Shown: in pieces, positions 40,061 to 48,937 of the stretch
Position numbering within the stretch: the stretch's first letter is position 1
Layout: each line of letters begins with the position of its first letter
From: CAVROP01 sp050008495
GTDB lineage: Bacteria; Acidobacteriota; Terriglobia; UBA7540
Assembly (NCBI GenBank): GCA_050008495.1
Contig: JBEKMN010000002.1
Coordinates: forward strand, 1-64,000
Direction: 5' to 3'
DNA: 64,000 nt
Program-made: the position numbers and the translations under genes
The notes under the pieces: generated by a model
Databases searched by the model: none
Told to the model about the DNA's origin: nothing
What the model saw: only the letters and a program-made list of their open reading frames with translations

Positions 40061-41089
40061 TCATTCCTCGAAAAGTGACGGCGGAACTCCGGCCGGCGGC
40101 TTCAAGTTCAAGTGTTTGTAAGCGGGCTCATTGGCCTTGCGTCCCGCTTTCGTGCGGCTGATAAAGCCTTGTTGGAGGAGGAACGGCTCTACCATGTCTA
40201 CAAGTGTATCGACTTCTTCGTTGAGCGTTGCAGAAAGAGCTTCCACCCCTACGGGACCGCCTTGATAGGTACGGATTATGGTGGAGAGGAACTTGCGGTC
40301 GAGATCATCCAGCCCCTCGTCGTCCACCCCTTCCAGCTTTAGGGCATCACAAGCCACGGCGGGCGTCATAAGACCCGCCGCTTTGACTTCCGCAAAGTCG
40401 CGCACCCGGCGCAGCAAGCGGTTAGCGATGCGGGGAGTTCCGCGAGCCCGGCGGGCCACTTCCATGGCCCCGGACTCTTCAATGCGGGCGTTCAGGATGC
40501 CAGCCGAGCGCATGATGATCTGACGGAGTTCGTCGACGGCGTAAAACTCCAAGTGATAGAAAAGGCCGAAGCGGTTGCGCAACGGCGCAGAAAGGCTCCC
40601 GGCGCGCGTGGTGGCGCCGATCAGCGTGAATTTCTTCAAAGGGACATTGATGGTCTTGGCGAACATCCCTTTATCCACCACAAAGTCAACCTTGAAATCC
40701 TCCATAGCCGGGTAGAGGAATTCTTCAATGTTCACCGGCAGGCGATGGATCTCGTCGATAAACAGGATATCTCCCTCGGCGAGGTTGGTTAGAATACCCA
40801 TCAGGTCGCCGGTGCGCTCGAGCGCGGGGCCGGAAGTGGTGGTGATCTTCGAGCCCATGTAGTTGGCGATGATATAGGCAAGGGTGGTTTTGCCTAGGCC
40901 CGGTGGGCCGTAAAATAAGGCGTGTTCGAGCTGTTCGTTGCGCTGCCGGGCAGCCTGCAGGGCGATGGAGAGCTTTTCCACTACTTTCTTCTGGCCCACA
41001 TACTCCGCCAGGGTGGGCGGACGAAGACTGCGGTTAAAGCCTTCCTCTTCTTTCGAGATCAGGTCCGGTGATACCAGTCGTTCTCGCAT
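40061..41089 (-). CDS. ruvB: Holliday junction branch-migration helicase RuvB
   Basis: 342 residues. AAA+ motor: YGPPGLGKTTLAYIIA (Walker A), FIDEIHR (Walker B), GATTRAGSLSAPLRNRFG (sensor 1 and Arg region), and the C-terminal winged helix with DLDRKFLSTIIRTYQGGPVGVEALS. Drives branch migration with RuvA; RuvC resolves the junction. Last gene of ruvC-ruvA-ruvB. Confidence 0.98.
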   Translation of the reverse strand: MRERLVSPDLISKEEEGFNRSLRPPTLAEYVGQKKVVEKLSIALQAARQRNEQLEHALFYGPPGLGKTTLAYIIANYMGSKITTTSGPALERTGDLMGILTNLAEGDILFIDEIHRLPVNIEEFLYPAMEDFKVDFVVDKGMFAKTINVPLKKFTLIGATTRAGSLSAPLRNRFGLFYHLEFYAVDELRQIIMRSAGILNARIEESGAMEVARRARGTPRIANRLLRRVRDFAEVKAAGLMTPAVACDALKLEGVDDEGLDDLDRKFLSTIIRTYQGGPVGVEALSATLNEEVDTLVDMVEPFLLQQGFISRTKAGRKANEPAYKHLNLKPPAGVPPSLFEE

Positions 41090-41111
41090 AACAGGTGTCA
41101 GATTTCACGTG

Positions 41112-41768
41112 TCAGGGCTTGTTCCCAGGATGCAACTGTTCGAACAGCGTGCGCAAGAAGTCTTCTGTGCTCTTCAGGTTCTTGTGCCGGGAGAAAATCT
41201 CGTCAACCATGCGCTGTGCTTCGGCCCGTGAGTACTCCAACTGCTCGAGCACCTGCAGTGCCTCCTGCTTGAGTTCGGCACCGGACTCGTGCTCAACGGA
41301 AAGCGGTTCTTCCGCTCGCGCCAGGGCGAACTTTGCCATTTTGCCGCGCAACTCGGTCACGATGCGCTCGGCTGTTTTGGCCCCGATAAAAGGCAACTGC
41401 TTCAGGAACTCCGTATCGCCGCGCTCGATCGCCAAGGCAATTTCGTTCAGCGGGCGCACAAGGCACTTGAGCGCCCGCATAAATCCTACGCCCGGAACGG
41501 TTGTAAAGGTTTCGAAGAACTCGCGGTCGAGCGGGTCGAGAAAGCCGACCAGTCTCGGAGTCAGGTGGCCACCGCCTAAGCCGCCGTCGATGTAGTAGAT
41601 GGTGTAGAAGGTCAAGGGATTGTGCCGCTCGGCGGCCGGCGCAGTTCGCAGGCGCGAAGCGATCCCCGACGGCACGAGGACTTCATAGCAGAGCGACCCG
41701 ACGCGCACCAGGAGCGACTGGCGCTCGATGCGGTCGTAAAGGACTTCACCTGTGACTTCGGAGATCAT
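41112..41768 (-). CDS. ruvA: Holliday junction DNA helicase subunit RuvA
   Basis: 218 residues, slightly longer than the usual 190-205. The N-terminal OB fold is divergent at its start (MISEVTGEVLYDRIERQSLL in place of the common MIGRLRG) and contains an extra GGLGGGHLTP loop. The two helix-hairpin-helix motifs are intact: TVPGVGFMRALK and LPFIGAKTAERIVTELRGK. The C-terminal three-helix domain (ALQVLEQLEYSRAEAQRMV) contacts RuvB. It lies 22 bases before ruvB. Confidence 0.95.
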   Translation of the reverse strand: MISEVTGEVLYDRIERQSLLVRVGSLCYEVLVPSGIASRLRTAPAAERHNPLTFYTIYYIDGGLGGGHLTPRLVGFLDPLDREFFETFTTVPGVGFMRALKCLVRPLNEIALAIERGDTEFLKQLPFIGAKTAERIVTELRGKMAKFALARAEEPLSVEHESGAELKQEALQVLEQLEYSRAEAQRMVDEIFSRHKNLKSTEDFLRTLFEQLHPGNKP

Positions 41769-41793
41769 AAGACCAGCTCTCAGCCGTCAGCTT

Positions 41794-42315
41794 TCAGCCT
41801 ACCACCCACCGGCGCGCCTGCGCGTTGACGTAGCACAACGCAACGGCCAGCGCGTCGGCCACGTCCGGCGGGTAGGGGACGCGATGCAGCGAGAAGTAAT
41901 TCTGCACCGCGCGTTGCACCTGGATCTTGGAGGCATTGCCGTTGCCCGTCACGGACTGCTTCACGCGCTTGGCTGAAAAGCTGAGCACGGGGATTCCTGC
42001 CAATCGCGCCGCCAGGCAAATCACGCCGCGAGCATGCCCCATCAGGATGGCGGTTCGAGGGTAACTCGCATGGCTGTAAACTTCCTCGAGGCACATCGTC
42101 TGCGGGCTGAATTCCTCGATTACTCTGCGAAGCTCGACGAACAACGATTCGAGCCGCTCGGGTAGATTCCCGCCCTCGTTCCGCGGCATTCGGATCACAC
42201 CCGCTTCCAGGAGTTTCACCTCGTCCGGGCAGCAAATCACAATGCCGTAGCCGGTGATGTTCAGCCCCGGATCAATTCCAATCACGCGGATTGCGGACTT
42301 TGCGGCGGCTTCCAT
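41794..42315 (-). CDS. ruvC: Holliday junction resolvase RuvC
   Basis: 173 residues from ATG 42315. VIGIDPGLNITGYG (first catalytic Asp), CLEEVYSHASYPRTAILMGHARGV (Glu), and PPDVADALAVALCY (DxxDA acidic pair) give the RNase H-type active site. Cuts four-way junctions symmetrically. An in-frame ATG at 42345 adds ten residues that lie outside the fold and is less likely. First gene of the ruv set. Confidence 0.97.
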   Translation of the reverse strand: MEAAAKSAIRVIGIDPGLNITGYGIVICCPDEVKLLEAGVIRMPRNEGGNLPERLESLFVELRRVIEEFSPQTMCLEEVYSHASYPRTAILMGHARGVICLAARLAGIPVLSFSAKRVKQSVTGNGNASKIQVQRAVQNYFSLHRVPYPPDVADALAVALCYVNAQARRWVVG

Positions 42316-42375
42316 TCGAATAAAGAGTAAATGATAAAGGGTCAAGGCTCAAGTCGGAAGTGGAAAGTCGAAAGT

Positions 42376-44484
42376 CTACCTCGGTGTAGAATCCGGCAGT
42401 CCGCCGTCCACGGGAAGGGTCGCGCCGGTGGTGGGCGTCTGGCGCGTGGCAAAGAAAAGTATGGCGTTGGCCACGTGCTGCGCCGTGACGCGGGCTTTCA
42501 GCAGGTTGCGGTTCTGGTAGAATTCCTCCAGTCCCTTTTCATCCAATCCCCGCGCGCGCATGCGGTCCGGGCCAACCTCCGCCCACAAGCCGGAGCGGCG
42601 CGCGCCGTGCGAGAAGACGGCATCCGGCGAGACCATGTTGACCCGCACGCCGATTTCGGCCATTTCCAGGCTGGCGATGCGCGCCAGTTGATGCGAGGCC
42701 GCTTTGGTGGCGCTGTAAGCCCCGAACTTGGCGCCCGGCGCGAAGACGTTTTTGGTGGAAATCGCAACGATGTCGCCGCCGGTTCCCTGCAGCTTGAAGT
42801 GGCGGGCTGCCTCCGCCAGCGTCAGGAGTGTTCCTTCGGTGTTCACTCGCTCGAGTTTCTGGAAGGCCTCGAGTTTCATCTCCGCCAGGGAGGAAACGAG
42901 CGCGACCCCTGCGTTGACAATCACCAGGTCCACTCCGCCCCAGGTCCTGATAATGGTCTCGAACCCTCGGGTGACGGAAGCTGCATCCGTCACGTCCATC
43001 GCCACGCCTGTTACGCGTTCTGCAAAGGTCCCCTTGAGGTCCGCGACCAGGTTGTCCAAGGCCTGACCGGCCAGATCCGTCACCGCCACATGGCAGCCAT
43101 TCTCAAGCAGCCCCTGCGCAATTGCCGATCCGATCGCGCCCGCCGCGCCCGTGATCACGGCGACTTCCCGAGCCAGCGGCAATTCATCGCGCTTCCCGAG
43201 CTTGGCATGTTGGAGGGTGTGGTACTCCATTTCAAACAGATGGCTTTCCGAGAGACCTTCATAGGTTCCCATCGCCGCGATTTGGGCCTTAACCGCAAGC
43301 GTGTGCGCTGTGATGTCGCGTGCGATCTTCGCTTCGTGAACATTCCGGCCCGCGCAGAGCGCACCCAAGCCAGGCAGCAGCAGCACGCGGGGCAGAGGAT
43401 CAAACGTACCCAGACCTTCGGGCAAGTGCGCCGAATTCCTCTCGATGTAGGCCTTGTAGGCAGCTTTATATTCTTCCAGAGCAGTCGTAAGCTGCTGCCG
43501 CAGCCGCGCCGGCTCTTCGTAGGCCGGGTCATCAACCCAAAGGGGCGCAGCCTTGGTGCGAATCAGGTGATCAGAAGTGAGAGGAGGGGAGAGGGCAATC
43601 TGCCGGCCGCGGTCCGAATCGACGAAATTCAGCGTGGCGCGATCGGTCAAAGACTGTAGGATAACGCGGCGGTAGGGCCGATCGGCATTTCCGCTCGGCT
43701 CCGCGAGCAAGCCGCGGACCAGCGGCGCGACGGCGGCCAGCCGCCGTTCAGACAGCGACGGCGGCGTCGAAACCTGCACGGCCAGCGGCCTGGTGGCACG
43801 CTGCGCCAGGTACCGCTCGGCCCGGCTTACCACTTCGATGGTGGCCTCATAGGACTGGCGCGCGGTCGCGCCCCAGGTGACAAGCCCATGCCGCATCCAC
43901 ACCATGGCCCTCGAGCTGGGACGGGAATCGTAGGCGGCAGCCGCAGCCTTGGCAAGCTTGAAACCGGGCTTCACATAGTCCAATACGATTACATCCTCGC
44001 CCAGAGCTTCACGAACCCGCATGGCCGCTTCGGCCTGATTCGTCAGCGCCAGCACTGCGTCCGCATGAGTGTGATCGATGAACTTGCAGGGCAGAAAAGC
44101 GTGCGCAAGGGTTTCAATCGAAGGCGTTGCGGCGTGAGGATTGAAAAGATGAGCGCGGAACTCGTCCGCCATCGCCGAGTCGGAAAGGTCCTCGAGGACA
44201 CGAAGTCTTTTGAGAAACGCGAGGTCAACTCCCGAATGCCCCTCAGGTTCGATGCTGGCCAGGTCGCAGCCCGAGGCTTTGACGTAAATGGCCGGGACCT
44301 CATCGCCCAGAACGTTCGTGGCAAACCCCTTGACGGAGGTGTTGCCTCCGCCATGCAGCACCAGGTTTTCCTCCGCGCCCAGCAGGCGGCTGGTATACGT
44401 CCGCAAGGCTAAATCCTCGCCCCATTTTCCAGCGTACAAAGCAATGAACAAACTGGCGTCTTCGTCGGACCATTGGTTCCGCAT
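42376..44484 (-). CDS. rhaD: Bifunctional rhamnulose-1-phosphate aldolase / lactaldehyde dehydrogenase (SDR)
   Basis: 702 residues, two enzymes in one chain. Residues about 20-400 are a class II aldolase (VLHGGGNTSVK, the zinc pair HTHAD, MRHGLVTWG). Residues about 430-700 are a short-chain dehydrogenase (VITGAAGAIGSAIA; NAG; the YSATKAA catalytic Tyr-Lys; C-terminal DGGLPD). This is the two-domain form known for L-rhamnose breakdown: it cleaves rhamnulose-1-phosphate to dihydroxyacetone phosphate and L-lactaldehyde and oxidises the aldehyde. Whether it acts on the phosphorylated sugar here is inferred. In line with rpe, LsrF-like and rhaM genes. Confidence 0.9.
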   Translation of the reverse strand: MRNQWSDEDASLFIALYAGKWGEDLALRTYTSRLLGAEENLVLHGGGNTSVKGFATNVLGDEVPAIYVKASGCDLASIEPEGHSGVDLAFLKRLRVLEDLSDSAMADEFRAHLFNPHAATPSIETLAHAFLPCKFIDHTHADAVLALTNQAEAAMRVREALGEDVIVLDYVKPGFKLAKAAAAAYDSRPSSRAMVWMRHGLVTWGATARQSYEATIEVVSRAERYLAQRATRPLAVQVSTPPSLSERRLAAVAPLVRGLLAEPSGNADRPYRRVILQSLTDRATLNFVDSDRGRQIALSPPLTSDHLIRTKAAPLWVDDPAYEEPARLRQQLTTALEEYKAAYKAYIERNSAHLPEGLGTFDPLPRVLLLPGLGALCAGRNVHEAKIARDITAHTLAVKAQIAAMGTYEGLSESHLFEMEYHTLQHAKLGKRDELPLAREVAVITGAAGAIGSAIAQGLLENGCHVAVTDLAGQALDNLVADLKGTFAERVTGVAMDVTDAASVTRGFETIIRTWGGVDLVIVNAGVALVSSLAEMKLEAFQKLERVNTEGTLLTLAEAARHFKLQGTGGDIVAISTKNVFAPGAKFGAYSATKAASHQLARIASLEMAEIGVRVNMVSPDAVFSHGARRSGLWAEVGPDRMRARGLDEKGLEEFYQNRNLLKARVTAQHVANAILFFATRQTPTTGATLPVDGGLPDSTPR

Positions 44485-44507
44485 ATGATTGAACAGAAGC
44501 CAGGTGT

Positions 44508-44612
44508 AGCCATCAGCTCTCAGCCGTCAGCTTTCAGCCGGCTTGCTGATAGCTGATGGCTGACGGCTGAGAGCTAACTCCTGACTCCTGACTCCCGGCT
44601 TCTGACTCCTTT
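44508..44612. repeat. Inverted repeat array AGCTCTCAGCCGTCAGC and GGAGTCAGGAGTC
   Basis: AGCTCTCAGCCGTCAGC at about 44515-44531 and its exact complement ending at 44575 form a 17-bp stem. Followed by direct CTCCTGACT heptamer-type repeats (44578-44612). A single arm of the same family is at 41775-41800, next to ruvC/ruvA. The repeat runs into the end of the epimerase gene. Confidence 0.8.
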
Positions 44613-45320
44613 CTTCACCTCGGCCAGCATGAACTTCGCGTTGGCCTCCGCTGCTTTGCGATCAAAAACAGCGCTTCCGGTCACGATCAAATCCACGCCC
44701 AGGGCGGCCACCTCGGCGATGTTATCTCGTGTTATCCCGCCATCCACACCCAGCAGTATTTCACGGCCCGAGGCGGCGATCATCCGTTTTGCCTTCTCAA
44801 CTCGCCCTCGAGTGGAAGCGATGAACTTCTGCCCACCCCAACCGGGGTTGACGGCCAGAATCAGAATTAACTCCAATTCATCGAGCAGAGGTTCGAGGAC
44901 CTCGAGGGGCGTGCCAGGATTCAGGCCCACGCCGCGCACGATACCTCTTTCGGAGTCACGGGCGTTCTTCATCAGCCGCATTTGCTGAAAAACCCGGTGA
45001 ACGTGAGAGCAAGCCTCGGGATGAATCGTAATGATGTCCGCCCCCGCCGCAACGTAGTCTGCCACCTTATTCAGCGGCTCCTCGATCATCAAGTGAACGT
45101 CCTTCAGCAGGGGAGTCTTGAGAGCTTTAATCAGTGGCGGGCCCACCGTCATCATGGGACAGAAGCAGCCGTCCATAACGTCCACATGAGCCACTTTAAC
45201 TCCGCATCGTTCCAGCAAGGCCAATTCTGATCCGAGTGATAGCAGATCCGCAGTCAGGACGCCTACACTCACGACAGGAGATGATTGCCGCAAAATATCG
45301 AAAGCACTTGGGCCGGTCAT
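44574..45320 (-). CDS. rpe: Ribulose-phosphate 3-epimerase family protein
   Basis: 248 residues. TIM barrel with the metal site HVDVMDGCFCP (about 45-55), DVHLMIEEP, NPGWGGQKFI and LLGVDGGI. It interconverts pentulose-5-phosphates at C3; members in rhamnose or sugar operons may act on hexulose-6-phosphates, so the substrate is open. The family normally ends near residue 235. The last 12 residues (GVRSRESGVRS) are the translation of a repeat array and have no family counterpart. Spacing to the upstream aldolase is 45 bases. Confidence 0.85.
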   Translation of the reverse strand: MTGPSAFDILRQSSPVVSVGVLTADLLSLGSELALLERCGVKVAHVDVMDGCFCPMMTVGPPLIKALKTPLLKDVHLMIEEPLNKVADYVAAGADIITIHPEACSHVHRVFQQMRLMKNARDSERGIVRGVGLNPGTPLEVLEPLLDELELILILAVNPGWGGQKFIASTRGRVEKAKRMIAASGREILLGVDGGITRDNIAEVAALGVDLIVTGSAVFDRKAAEANAKFMLAEVKKGVRSRESGVRS

Positions 45321-45365
45321 GAACCTCCTCTGAAGGCCTTTTGTTGACCCCTGGCTCCGGATTTG

Positions 45366-46265
45366 TCACTGCGCGACTGCCTTTAGCGTCTCGTGCCGCA
45401 ATGTCTCGTAAAGATCAAACGCCTGCGCGGGCTTCATCAGCTCGTGGACCACTTTTCCGACCGCCTGGATCATGGCAGTGGGCGCCTCGGCCTGGAAAAT
45501 GTTACGACCCATGTCCACGCCCGCCGCGCCCTCGCTGACCGCGCGATAGGCCATGGTCAGCGCATCAAGTTCCGGCAGCTTTTTGCCGCCCGCCATCACG
45601 ATGGGCACGGGGCAGGAAGCCGTCACGGTGTCGAAGCCTTCGGCCACGTAGTAAGTCTTAACAAACTGCACGCCCAGCTCGGCGCAAATTCGGCAGGCCA
45701 AGCGAAAGTACTTGGCGTCTCGCACCATCGCCTTGCCCACCGCCGTTACCCCCAGGATGGGAATGCCGTAGCGCAAGCCGGCGTCCACCAGCCGAGTCAT
45801 GTTATTGACCGTCTGAGTTTCAAAGTCGCCACCGATAAAAACCTGCACGGCCAGCGCCGACACATTGAGACGCGCGGCGTCTTCAATATCCACGGCGAGC
45901 TGCTCGTTGGAGAGCTCTTTGAGGATGCTGGGGCCGCCGCTGGCCCTCAGCACGACGCCGGAAGTGAATGACGAGGGCACGATGGAGCGCAGGATGCCAC
46001 GGGTCAACATTAGGGCATTGGTGTAAGGAAGCAACGGAAGAATATTGACGTCGACCCGCTCCAGCCCCGTGGTGGGACCCTGGAAGTATCCGTGGTCGAT
46101 GGCCAGCATCACGGTGCGGCCGCTCGTGGGACTGAAGATACACGCCAGCCGGTTCTGCATTCCCCAGTCCAGCGCCCCGGAACCCTTCAGAAAGAACGCC
46201 TGGTTCTTGGCGGGGATATCCAGATAGAATTCCTTTGTCTCTTTTACATTATCAACGTCGGCCAT
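45366..46265 (-). CDS. Class I aldolase, LsrF-like (DhnA family)
   Basis: 299 residues. Closely follows the LsrF pattern throughout: FFLKGSGALDWGMQNRL, MLAIDHGYFQGPTTGLERVDVN, ALMLTRGILRSIVPS, VKTYYVAEGF (the Schiff-base Lys) and VDMGRNIFQ. LsrF is the AI-2 thiolase in E. coli; no other lsr gene is here. Position between rhaM and the epimerase suggests a sugar-phosphate aldolase in rhamnose use. The choice cannot be settled from sequence alone. Confidence 0.85.
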   Translation of the reverse strand: MADVDNVKETKEFYLDIPAKNQAFFLKGSGALDWGMQNRLACIFSPTSGRTVMLAIDHGYFQGPTTGLERVDVNILPLLPYTNALMLTRGILRSIVPSSFTSGVVLRASGGPSILKELSNEQLAVDIEDAARLNVSALAVQVFIGGDFETQTVNNMTRLVDAGLRYGIPILGVTAVGKAMVRDAKYFRLACRICAELGVQFVKTYYVAEGFDTVTASCPVPIVMAGGKKLPELDALTMAYRAVSEGAAGVDMGRNIFQAEAPTAMIQAVGKVVHELMKPAQAFDLYETLRHETLKAVAQ

Positions 46266-46280
46266 GTTGGTTTCTCCTTA

Positions 46281-46388
46281 GTCGAGAGTCGAAAGTCAAG
46301 AGTCGAGAGTCGGGGCGTTGGGTCTGCGCGAGAGGCTAACAGCACGTCCGCGAAACCCTTTCAACTCTCGACTGTCGACTCTCGACTT
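46281..46388. repeat. Family C heptamer repeat with inverted arms
   Basis: GTCGAGAGTCGAAAGTCAAG on the left (46281-46312) and CAACTCTCGACTGTCGACTC on the right (46362-46386) enclose a 50-base centre. Fills the gap between the LsrF-like gene and rhaM. Confidence 0.8.
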
Positions 46389-46390
46389 CA

Positions 46391-46711
46391 TCAAGCCAGA
46401 TGAAAAATCTCTTCCAGGCGCAGAAAGCCTTCGTCCGGACGACGGCCTTCCAGATTCACGAAAAAAGGCGCCATATCTTTTTGCCAACGCAGGTTGACTT
46501 CCCGGCCGGCCATGCCGGTCAATGCGGCCTGAAGGTCCGGGGTTTCAAAATATCCCACAAGCAAACCGTCCTCTTGGAGGAAAAGCGAGTAATTATGCCA
46601 ACCCGTTTCGCGCAGGGCTTGCAGCATGTCAGGCCAGACGGTTCTGTGACGCTCCTTATATTCTGTGAGCCGCTCTGGCCGCACTTTCAACAAAAAGCAT
46701 ACGCGCTCCAC
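46391..46711 (-). CDS. rhaM: L-rhamnose mutarotase
   Basis: 106 residues from GTG 46711, close to the usual 104. CFLLKVRPERLTEYKERHRTVWPDML, HNYSLFLQEDGLLVGYFE, and RWQKDMAPFFV are the family blocks; His in the first and Tyr/Trp in the others form the active site. Interconverts alpha and beta L-rhamnose. AGGAGG is 6 bases before GTG, which decides the start. An in-frame ATG at 46732 is inside a dispersed repeat and is not needed. It is the first gene of the rhamnose set. Confidence 0.92.
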   Translation of the reverse strand: MERVCFLLKVRPERLTEYKERHRTVWPDMLQALRETGWHNYSLFLQEDGLLVGYFETPDLQAALTGMAGREVNLRWQKDMAPFFVNLEGRRPDEGFLRLEEIFHLA

Positions 46712-46727
46712 TGTAACCTCCTGGCCT

Positions 46728-46815
46728 GTCATGCTGAGCGCAGCGAAGGATCTCCGCAGTCAGCCTTGCTCCCACGAGACGCAAACAACTTCAGAGATGC
46801 TCCGCTCAGCATGAC
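46728..46815. repeat. Palindromic dispersed repeat (family A), copy 4
   Basis: GTCATGCTGAGCGCAGCG...GCTCAGCATGAC, 88 bp. Outer 13 bases are perfect complements; the right arm has lost about 6 bases. Lies between rhaM and the hydrolase gene. Confidence 0.8.
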
Positions 46816-46844
46816 AAACTCGAATTGTTCGCGCAGATCCACTG

Positions 46845-48572
46845 CTACAGTTTCGTCTCCAGAACAAGTATCCAGTCTGCAAACGTTGGCGTGATCGGCG
46901 CCTGCCACGTGCCTGCGGGGTCCGGTGTAACTTCGATTGTCTCATGCCGCCTTCCCGTCACCGGATCAAGGTAAAAAGCACGATAGGTGATGCCCGGCTC
47001 GAGGCTCTTAACTCGGGGCGGATCCCACGCCGGGGGAATGAAGATTACTCGCAATTCACCAGGGATACCCGCCGCGTAGGGCTGTTCATAATTCTCTTTG
47101 CTCCATTGCGGATCTACCCACTCCGAGTGCGGCTCGATCCGCCACCACGGATATTGCAGGAGTAATGCTTTGCCGAGCCCAAGCTGCGCTGAGCCGGGGA
47201 GCTTGGCCGCCACGTCCCAGGGCGTATTACCCCAGGAACGTCCGTGCGGGGAGGGGCCGAAGGGATGCTCGGCGGTGTTTACCTGCCAGATGCCGTTGGC
47301 GCCGTAGGTGTGGCCGCCCGCTCCATTGAGTATGGATGTCCAGAACATGAAGCGCTCAACCTCTTGGCGGCTGGCCTCGAGGATTCCCTCGTAACAGACT
47401 TCCCCCACTAGAACCGGCATGCGCGGATCTCGCAACAACGATCCCGTGACCTGGTTCACCGTGTTGGGAATGCTCTTGCGGTCGCTGTGACCCGTTTGCA
47501 GCATATCGAAATCCAGAACGGACGCGTCCTCGACCTGGTTCCGGGCGTTATCCGTGGGGTGGATGGTGATGGGGCGGCGATAGGGATCGGTGTTTCGAAC
47601 GTACATTCCCACTTCCGTCCAGCCATGCCGTTGCGTGGCCGCGTCCGCCGCTTCCGTTGTTGAAAGGTAGAACGGCATGGCGCCTTCTCCGGCCAAACAC
47701 CAGACCACCGGATACGCTCCCCAGCGGGCAATCAGGTTTCGCCAGTGCTTCTTCATTTTGGGGATGCCCATGAGGGGCAGGAAATAGCCCCAGCATCCAA
47801 CCACGCAGGGCACTAGCCCAAGCTCGACGAGATACTGGATGCGCAAATCCGCCATGTCGAAGTAGCGGGGATTAAGGCGCGCGTAATTCGCTTCCCACGG
47901 GAACCCGGCCTCGTTCGCCCCGCGCGCGTCGAAGGGCGGCATGTCGGGGTATAGTCCCGCAATGATCTGGATGACGGTGAATCCCTTGCTCACGCGGTCG
48001 GCCGCCAGTTGCTGGAAGTCTTCCGGCCAGCGCAGCCGGTTGCACAATCCCATCCACCAGGTGTCTCCCAACCAGAAGAAGGGCGTGCCATCGGTGTGCT
48101 CGAAGTGCCGACGGTCTGCGGCAATGCGCACGGGGCCGTGCCTCCGCAGCGGATTATCTCCCGCATAGGCGGACACCTCCAACATACCCGACTGCCCGTG
48201 CAGGTCCCCATTGGCCTCGTCGCTGCAAACTGTGCGATAAGCGTATTGCCCCGCGGTGGCAGGAGAAAAGCGCACGCGCCAGACTTGCTCCCCCGCCCAA
48301 AATGCCGGAACTCGCTGTTCGTGACCGCGAGGGTCGGTGAACACTACGTCCACGTCGAGGTCATTGAAAGGGTCGGCGTAAGCTTTGCCAGAGTAGTAGG
48401 CCCACTCCACGACGCAGCGCTCGGTGCCGTATTGAACGGTGGCGCCGGCCTTCGGCCGTTTTGCCGCTCCGCTCGCCGGAGGTCCGCCGCCCTTCGCGGG
48501 TGACACCTGTGAAAGAGTTCCGAGCGTCACTCCTGCCTTTTCCAAGAACGACCGGCGGCTTACTGTGCTCAT
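46845..48572 (-). CDS. Exported DUF4038/GH140-like glycoside hydrolase
   Basis: 575 residues from ATG 48572. SRRSFLEKAGVTLG is a twin-arginine signal. Then a beta-sandwich (DUF5060-like, YSGKAYADPFNDLDVDVVF, about 50-150), and a TIM barrel (DUF4038: GTPFFWLGDTWWMGL, GFTVIQIIAGLYPDMPPFD, RWGAYPVVWCLAGEGAMP). A C-terminal beta domain completes it. Known relatives remove apiose or other branches from rhamnogalacturonan; the substrate here is inferred to be a plant pectin side chain. The open frame to 48722 adds no signal-like sequence. Confidence 0.8.
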   Translation of the reverse strand: MSTVSRRSFLEKAGVTLGTLSQVSPAKGGGPPASGAAKRPKAGATVQYGTERCVVEWAYYSGKAYADPFNDLDVDVVFTDPRGHEQRVPAFWAGEQVWRVRFSPATAGQYAYRTVCSDEANGDLHGQSGMLEVSAYAGDNPLRRHGPVRIAADRRHFEHTDGTPFFWLGDTWWMGLCNRLRWPEDFQQLAADRVSKGFTVIQIIAGLYPDMPPFDARGANEAGFPWEANYARLNPRYFDMADLRIQYLVELGLVPCVVGCWGYFLPLMGIPKMKKHWRNLIARWGAYPVVWCLAGEGAMPFYLSTTEAADAATQRHGWTEVGMYVRNTDPYRRPITIHPTDNARNQVEDASVLDFDMLQTGHSDRKSIPNTVNQVTGSLLRDPRMPVLVGEVCYEGILEASRQEVERFMFWTSILNGAGGHTYGANGIWQVNTAEHPFGPSPHGRSWGNTPWDVAAKLPGSAQLGLGKALLLQYPWWRIEPHSEWVDPQWSKENYEQPYAAGIPGELRVIFIPPAWDPPRVKSLEPGITYRAFYLDPVTGRRHETIEVTPDPAGTWQAPITPTFADWILVLETKL

Positions 48573-48937
48573 GGCTGCCTCAAGAAGTCCGGATACGAGC
48601 GTGATCGGGTAGTTAAACACAGAACCAAGCGTTTGCCAACTACTCGCGAAGGTGGCGTGCGCCAGGCGCAGTCGTGCCCTTCGATGCCATGTCTGCGCGT
48701 CCCCGACTCGAGGCGGGATCATTACATCCCGCGAGAAAGCGTCGAGACGTATGCGCTACCGGTCGGCCTCAATCATATTGATAACCAGTTGGTGGGTTAC
48801 GGGGCGAAAGAGCGAGCCGAGCAGGGACATTATGTCCAACCCGACGCACTCCACCGGCATCCAACCATCTGTACGAAATCGTCCGGACCGTCACGGTTGG
48901 CCCGGCTAATTCGTTGTAGAGAAAGGGGATAGTAACT
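48573..48937. other. Gene-free region between divergent genes
   Basis: Holds a short hairpin GCGGGAT/ATCCCGC (48713-48732) and no credible gene. The frames here lack ribosome sites. It should contain two divergent promoters; none is clear to me. Confidence 0.45.

Noticed and set aside
42331..43659. 442-codon open frame on the plus strand opposite the rhaD-type gene
   Set aside because: It is antisense to a well-matched two-domain enzyme, shows no protein family and no ribosome site. High GC removes stops in this frame.
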